Origin: Bacteroidales bacterium | Lineage (GTDB): Bacteria > Bacteroidota > Bacteroidia > Bacteroidales > Marinilabiliaceae | Direction of reading: 5' to 3' | DNA: 64,000 bases | NCBI GenBank assembly: GCA_017417385.1 | Contig: JAFPZF010000006.1 | Location: forward strand, 1-64,000 | Part shown: one piece after another, positions 59,825 to 64,000 of the stretch | Numbering within the stretch: the stretch's first letter is position 1 | Layout of the letters: each line of letters starts with the position of its first letter | Translations under genes and position numbers: made by a program | The notes under the pieces: model-generated | What the model was told of the DNA's origin: nothing | What the model saw: the letters and a program-made list of their open reading frames with translations, nothing else | The model's database searches: none

Positions 59825-60763
59825 ATGGAGAAGATAGTATCGTTCGTCAAGAACTGGACGTTGCCTATTGCGATGACAGTAGGAGTCCTGACGTATATAT
59901 TCTTCCACCTGACGCCGATGGCGGTCGAGATAAAGGAGGCGGTGTGGAAAGTCGATAGCGTGCTGACACCGACCTTGATATTTCTCCAGCTCTTATTGAC
60001 CTTTTGCAAAGTCGAGCCGCGTGCCTTTCGTTTTCGTCGTTGGCATCTGTGGTTGTTGCTGATACAGCTGTTTGGCAGTACGGCGGCGTATCTCGTGCTG
60101 GTGCCCGTCAGCCCTTTGCTGGCGCAGGGGGCGTTGGTGTGCCTGATATGCCCGACGGCGACAGCAGCGGCAGTGATCACGGGGAAACTTGGCGGTTCGG
60201 CGGAGACGTTGATAACGTACACCATGCTAGTGAACTTCATGGCGGCGATATACGTCCCGATCGTGTTCCCCCTCGTGTATAGGAGTGGAGACATCACGTT
60301 CGTAGAGGCGTTTCTGAGGATCGTCGGGAGAGTGTTCCCGTTGCTGATACTGCCATTTCTGCTGGCACAGTTTTTGCGTCGTTTTGCTTTTCGGCTGCAT
60401 CAATGGCTACGTGAGAATTCAGGCATGGCGTTCTACATCTGGGCGTTGGCGCTGGCGATAGTCATGGGCAAGACGGCGAAGAGCATAGTCGATGACTCGG
60501 GTGACATGCAGGCCGTCGTGTCGCTAGCGTTGGTGTCTTTGGCAGTCTGCTGTTTCCAGTTTGCAGTCGGGAAAGTCATCGGAGGACATTATGGAGACCG
60601 GATCAGTGGCGGTCAGGCGATAGGGCAGAAGAATACCGTCTTGGCGATATGGATGGCGTTCACCTATCTAAATCCAGTCGTGACCGTAGCTCCGGGAGCA
60701 TACGTGTTGTGGCAGAATATCATAAACAGTTATCAGTTGTGGAAAAGAAGGAAAAGAGCATAG
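59825..60763 (+). CDS. bile acid:sodium symporter (BASS) family transporter
   Basis: A 312-residue inner-membrane protein with about nine hydrophobic segments and the BASS-type motifs CPTATAAAVITGKLGG and GQAIGQKNTVLAIWMAF. The family imports organic anions with sodium. Substrate is unknown. It follows the barrel gene by 4 nt. The start of the next lipoprotein gene overlaps its end by 25 nt. Confidence 0.83.
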   Translation: MEKIVSFVKNWTLPIAMTVGVLTYIFFHLTPMAVEIKEAVWKVDSVLTPTLIFLQLLLTFCKVEPRAFRFRRWHLWLLLIQLFGSTAAYLVLVPVSPLLAQGALVCLICPTATAAAVITGKLGGSAETLITYTMLVNFMAAIYVPIVFPLVYRSGDITFVEAFLRIVGRVFPLLILPFLLAQFLRRFAFRLHQWLRENSGMAFYIWALALAIVMGKTAKSIVDDSGDMQAVVSLALVSLAVCCFQFAVGKVIGGHYGDRISGGQAIGQKNTVLAIWMAFTYLNPVVTVAPGAYVLWQNIINSYQLWKRRKRA

Positions 60764-61659
60764 GAAGAAAAGGATGGAGATTGATCCTGATAGTGGCGGT
60801 CTTGATGGCTGTCGCTGTCAGCGTGACATGTTGTGTCGCGGAGGATGACGAGGATATACAGCAAGTAGGGGGCGGGGAGCCGCGGGGAGATAAGTTCAAG
60901 CTCAGCAATGGCAGCCTCCTGAGCAGGATATACGACGGGAAGGTAGGCGCAGAGCCGTACGTCATGGGAGTCGAGTATGACGGGAGTGGCAAGGTCGTCG
61001 GGATGGAGGTCGGAGATACAGAGTATGAGGTCGAGTATGAGCCATTCAGACTCAGCGTCGTCGGCCTCAGCAACAGAGTGGATAGGTGGAAGACCTTCAA
61101 GTTCACGCAGGGAGGGAACATAAGCAGCTGTGTGCACGAGCAGAGCGACGTCAGTGGAGATCGACGTACGACGACGTATAGCATGGCATACGATAACAAC
61201 AGACTTCTATCCATCCATGCCAATGGCGACGGGTGGTGCACGGGCGACAAAGGCGTCTCGACGTGGGTCCGGAGCATGGACGTGAACATTACGTGGAGGA
61301 ACAGCACGATGGCGATAGTCTCGCTGAACGACAGAGAGAGGGCGGACGGGGAAGACCTGACAGACGTCGTCTATACATACGACTATGGATATGGAACGAC
61401 CGACAACCAGTTCCGCCAGATGCCGATACTGCTCTGTGACGCCATGGGCGAGCTTGAGATGTTCGCAGTCCTCGGACTTCTCGGAGAGGGGCCGAGCAGA
61501 CTCCCGAACAGTGGAAATGTCGTCAGGAACAGGAATCTCGTTGGAGGAAGGGACTGGGGATATTCCGTCGGGTCGATACTGATAGACATCGAGAAGACGT
61601 CTAATGGCGAGATAGGGAGGGAGAACGACTACAGGTATGTATATCAGAGGGGAGAGTAG
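60739..61659 (+). CDS. lipoprotein of unknown function
   Basis: About 306 residues. From GTG at 60739 the N-terminus is basic, followed by a hydrophobic stretch (ILIVAVLMAVAVSVTC) with Cys at about residue 33 as the lipid site. An upstream in-frame ATG at 60649 would add 30 residues inside the transporter gene and spoil the signal, so GTG is preferred. The body resembles Bacteroidota DUF4595-like proteins, with segments such as GVEYDGSGKVVGMEV and MAYDNNRLLSIHANG. It overlaps the transporter gene by 25 nt. Confidence 0.65.
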   Translation: MEKKEKSIGRKGWRLILIVAVLMAVAVSVTCCVAEDDEDIQQVGGGEPRGDKFKLSNGSLLSRIYDGKVGAEPYVMGVEYDGSGKVVGMEVGDTEYEVEYEPFRLSVVGLSNRVDRWKTFKFTQGGNISSCVHEQSDVSGDRRTTTYSMAYDNNRLLSIHANGDGWCTGDKGVSTWVRSMDVNITWRNSTMAIVSLNDRERADGEDLTDVVYTYDYGYGTTDNQFRQMPILLCDAMGELEMFAVLGLLGEGPSRLPNSGNVVRNRNLVGGRDWGYSVGSILIDIEKTSNGEIGRENDYRYVYQRGE

Positions 61660-61717
61660 GGAACGCAGAGGGGAAGAGTAGTAAGATCAGAGGGGAGAAT
61701 AGTTAGAGCGAAACCAC

Positions 61718-61746
61718 AAATTTCTAGAACTCCCCTAAAAATAGAA
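61718..61746 (+). promoter_or_regulatory. conserved upstream element with TTCTAGAA palindrome, copy 2
   Basis: Contains TTTCTAGAACTCCCCT then AAAAATAGAA. It matches the element at 247-275 with small gaps and ends 9 nt before the lyase ATG. Both copies sit at the same place relative to a start codon. Confidence 0.45.
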
Positions 61747-61755
61747 TAGTATAAA

Positions 61756-64000
61756 ATGAAGGAAATGAAGAAACGTTACACATCGTTGCGAGGCGTATTG
61801 GGGGTGGCAGCACTCCTGATAGCCTCGGGTGTTGCGGAGGCACAGGATGTCGAGGTCTCATACGTTCTCGGGATGACGGAGAACCTAGAGGAGACACTCG
61901 TAAAGACGGGCGAGGAGGAAGACCTCCTGAAAGTCGAAAGCACGTGGATCTCAGTCGGGAGCAACTTGACGCCGATTGGGGTCCTGGACAAGTATGAGAC
62001 AGAGGAGGAGACCATAGACTATGACGTGGCGCTGACGAAGTTTCAGCCGACAGCCAAGGCAGGGACGTCGGTCAGCACAAAGAACCTCGTCGAGATAGGC
62101 ATGCAGGTCGAGGCGGGTCATACATTCAAAGCAAAGAAAATATCATTTGACGCATCGCGAATCGGCTCGGAAAAGTCGAAGATATCGTGCTATCTCAGAG
62201 CAGGCAGCAAGGTGATGAAGATAGACGATGCGGTCGTGCCCCAGAACAGCGACGTGAAGCCAGGCTATAGCCATCATGAGTTCAGGATAGCAGACGTCTC
62301 GTTGGGTAACGGGGAGCAGGTGAAGATGCAGCTCTACATCCTCAGCACAGACGTCGAGCAGAGTGTCGGGCTGAGGAACCTCAAGATAGAGGGAACGATA
62401 GACGAGATGGACTATCAGGTGAAGGACGTCGTCAAGGAGATAAAGGCGATCGTGGCAGGTCGTGAGGTAGATTTCACGGCATACATGGCGGAGCTGAAGG
62501 ACGGCGAGAGCGTAGATTATGACAGGAAGCTCAAGGAGCAGCCTACGGCTTTTGACGTGACGACGGCAGAAGGATTTGAGGCAGTCGTCGATTACAAGGA
62601 CAATGTAGCGACGCTGATAGTCTCGAAAAACGGAAAGGAGAAGTTCTCGGCGAAGATAGGGCTCAAGTTCAGGACAATAGTACACGGGGAGAAGAAGCCG
62701 ATGAACAGAGGACTCGTCGCAATCCCGACCGGGAGTGGCAACTACGTCTCGTGGAAGGCGAGGGCGACAGACGGCGTCGGCACGAAGTATTACCTCTACA
62801 GAGGAAAGACTCTGATCTCGGGCGGCCCAATCATGAGTTCGACAAACATACAAGACGCAAACGGAAGTGCGCAGTCGACGTACAGGCTGGTGGTCGTCGA
62901 CAGAGAGGGCAACAAGATAGACGAGCAGAGCGGAGTTAAGCCATGGAAAGAAGGGTGGCTCACGATCCCGATTGAGAAGCCTGAGGACGAGAGAGGACTC
63001 GGTGCCACGTATACGCCGAACGACGCAGCCATATATGACGTGGACGGCGACGGGGAGTATGAGATAATAGTCAAGTGGGAGCCGGACAACGCAAAGGACC
63101 CGAGCAAGGGCGGAGTGACATCGAGCACATACATAGACTGCTACAAGCTCGACGGAAAGAAGCTGTGGAGAATCAACCTCGGGAAGAACATAAGGTCTGG
63201 TGCACACTATACACAGTTCCTCGCATACGACTTTGACGGGGACGGGTATGGAGAGATAATGATGAAGACGGCGCCGGGGACAATAGACGGACTCGGCTGC
63301 AAGGTCATAATGGGCGATGACGCCCCGGAGGCTTCATACGTCAACTCGAGCGGGAAGATACAGAGCGGTCCAGAGTACCTGTCAGTCTTTGACGGTACGA
63401 CAGGCGAGGAGATAAACACCATCAAATATCACACGACGTATGACGAAGGAATCCTCAGCAACGGACAATGGGGTGGTGGCGAGAAGGTCGGCAAGTGCAA
63501 CGAGAGCGACAGATACCTCGCGTGCGTCGCATATCTCGACGGCGAGCATCCGAGTGCAGTCTTTGCGAGGGGATATTATCATGCGGCGTTCGTCGGGGCA
63601 TACGACTTTGACGGCGAGGAGATAACGCTCAGGTGGCTACACAAGAGCACGGAGTCTGGCAAGGGCCTCTGGAGAGAGGGGGCGCACTCGGTGACCGTCG
63701 GCGACGTCGATGATGACGGGAGGGACGAGATCGTGTATGGCTCGGCGGCTCTCGACGATGACGGCAGCATACTATATAGGACAGGGCTCACGCATGGAGA
63801 CGCGCTCCATATGAGCGACTTCGTGCCAGACAGGCCAGGCATGGAGGTGTACATGGTTCATGAGAAGGTCGAAGAGAACGGTTACATAGGCTATGACCTG
63901 AGGGATGCGCAGACAGGTGAGCTTCTGGCGACAGGGAAGACCGACAGCGACACGGGGCGAGGACTGATAGGCAACTTCGACGACAAGCACGAGGGGGCGG
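61756..64000 (+). CDS. PL11 rhamnogalacturonan lyase, 3' end outside window
   Basis: A partial frame of at least 748 residues, still open at the window end. A signal peptide (to about residue 30) is followed by a beta-rich N-terminal region of about 190 residues that is not part of the PL11 domain, then a linker. From about residue 316 the PL11 domain follows: GLVAIPTGSGNYVSWKARAT, then Asp-rich calcium sites such as DVDGDGEYEI, DFDGDGYGEI and DVDDDGRDEI and the segment GIGDGSNQWG-like GQWGGGEKVG. It would cleave the rhamnogalacturonan I backbone of pectin outside the inner membrane. Confidence 0.9.
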   Translation, partial: MKEMKKRYTSLRGVLGVAALLIASGVAEAQDVEVSYVLGMTENLEETLVKTGEEEDLLKVESTWISVGSNLTPIGVLDKYETEEETIDYDVALTKFQPTAKAGTSVSTKNLVEIGMQVEAGHTFKAKKISFDASRIGSEKSKISCYLRAGSKVMKIDDAVVPQNSDVKPGYSHHEFRIADVSLGNGEQVKMQLYILSTDVEQSVGLRNLKIEGTIDEMDYQVKDVVKEIKAIVAGREVDFTAYMAELKDGESVDYDRKLKEQPTAFDVTTAEGFEAVVDYKDNVATLIVSKNGKEKFSAKIGLKFRTIVHGEKKPMNRGLVAIPTGSGNYVSWKARATDGVGTKYYLYRGKTLISGGPIMSSTNIQDANGSAQSTYRLVVVDREGNKIDEQSGVKPWKEGWLTIPIEKPEDERGLGATYTPNDAAIYDVDGDGEYEIIVKWEPDNAKDPSKGGVTSSTYIDCYKLDGKKLWRINLGKNIRSGAHYTQFLAYDFDGDGYGEIMMKTAPGTIDGLGCKVIMGDDAPEASYVNSSGKIQSGPEYLSVFDGTTGEEINTIKYHTTYDEGILSNGQWGGGEKVGKCNESDRYLACVAYLDGEHPSAVFARGYYHAAFVGAYDFDGEEITLRWLHKSTESGKGLWREGAHSVTVGDVDDDGRDEIVYGSAALDDDGSILYRTGLTHGDALHMSDFVPDRPGMEVYMVHEKVEENGYIGYDLRDAQTGELLATGKTDSDTGRGLIGNFDDKHEGA

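Overview
The window looks like a chromosomal segment of a Bacteroidota (Bacteroidales, perhaps Prevotellaceae) genome. The direct evidence is a set of promoters of the Bacteroidota form TTTG-N19/20-TAnnTTTG (clearest at 24956-24986, 16838-16868 and 22472-22503). Family content agrees: DUF5103 (T9SS plug-like), DUF4294, DUF4369, DUF2807, M49 dipeptidyl peptidase, a transketolase-rpiB pair, gyrA followed by a TPR gene, and a PL11 rhamnogalacturonan lyase. No tRNA, rRNA, CRISPR array or intact transposase was seen. Most genes are purine-rich on the coding strand (many ATA, AGG, GAG codons) and several gene ends run into A/G tracts.

Layout. 1-300: palindromic repeat cluster and a putative regulatory element. 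301-6205: a signalling cluster of the TerY-phosphorylation type (two vWA proteins, a PP2C phosphatase, a zinc-ribbon kinase), then a 45-residue Cys protein and an unknown membrane protein. 6385-9222: Ca2+-type P-ATPase with its own promoter. 9606-13368: threonine genes (aspartokinase-homoserine dehydrogenase, threonine synthase). 13560-16198: TPR and unknown proteins, then a TerB/J-domain protein. 16221-22443 (minus strand): coaE; a maf / AmgK-RapZ fusion / MurU-like / Cys-rich miniprotein operon; NfeD; a sugar nucleotidyltransferase. 22553-24824: a small foreign-looking island with a zeta-like toxin pair, 11-bp tandem repeats, a truncated ATP-binding regulator and a methyltransferase remnant. 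24995-33336: mltG, FtsE-like ATPase, RNA helicase, Lrp regulator, DIP1984 protein, lytic transglycosylase, VOC protein, queH, DUF5103 and DUF4294. 33365-38121: Omp85-like barrel, lipoprotein, GNAT, YihY with a winged helix, small membrane protein. 38382-42084: gyrA and a TPR protein. 42264-45895: lipoprotein, an M49 peptidase interrupted by an in-frame stop, a DUF2807 protein. 45916-49057 (minus): membrane protein, tkt, rpiB. 49689-50795: membrane-anchored AraC regulator. 50864-55311 (minus): glycosyltransferase, glgB, histidine kinase. 55897-61659: phage-repressor-like HTH protein, mazG, YbjN-like protein, Omp85-like barrel, BASS transporter, lipoprotein. 61756-end: PL11 rhamnogalacturonan lyase, cut by the window edge.

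Functional groupings. The first 6.2 kb is the best candidate for a less-described system: a vWA/PP2C/kinase switch with a CxxC microprotein and a membrane protein. The 17-20 kb operon suggests cell-wall sugar salvage (anomeric MurNAc kinase plus uridylyltransferase), with a RapZ-type domain fused to the kinase. A 29-nt element containing the palindrome TTCTAGAA lies just upstream of both the first vWA gene and the rhamnogalacturonan lyase and may link the two loci in regulation.
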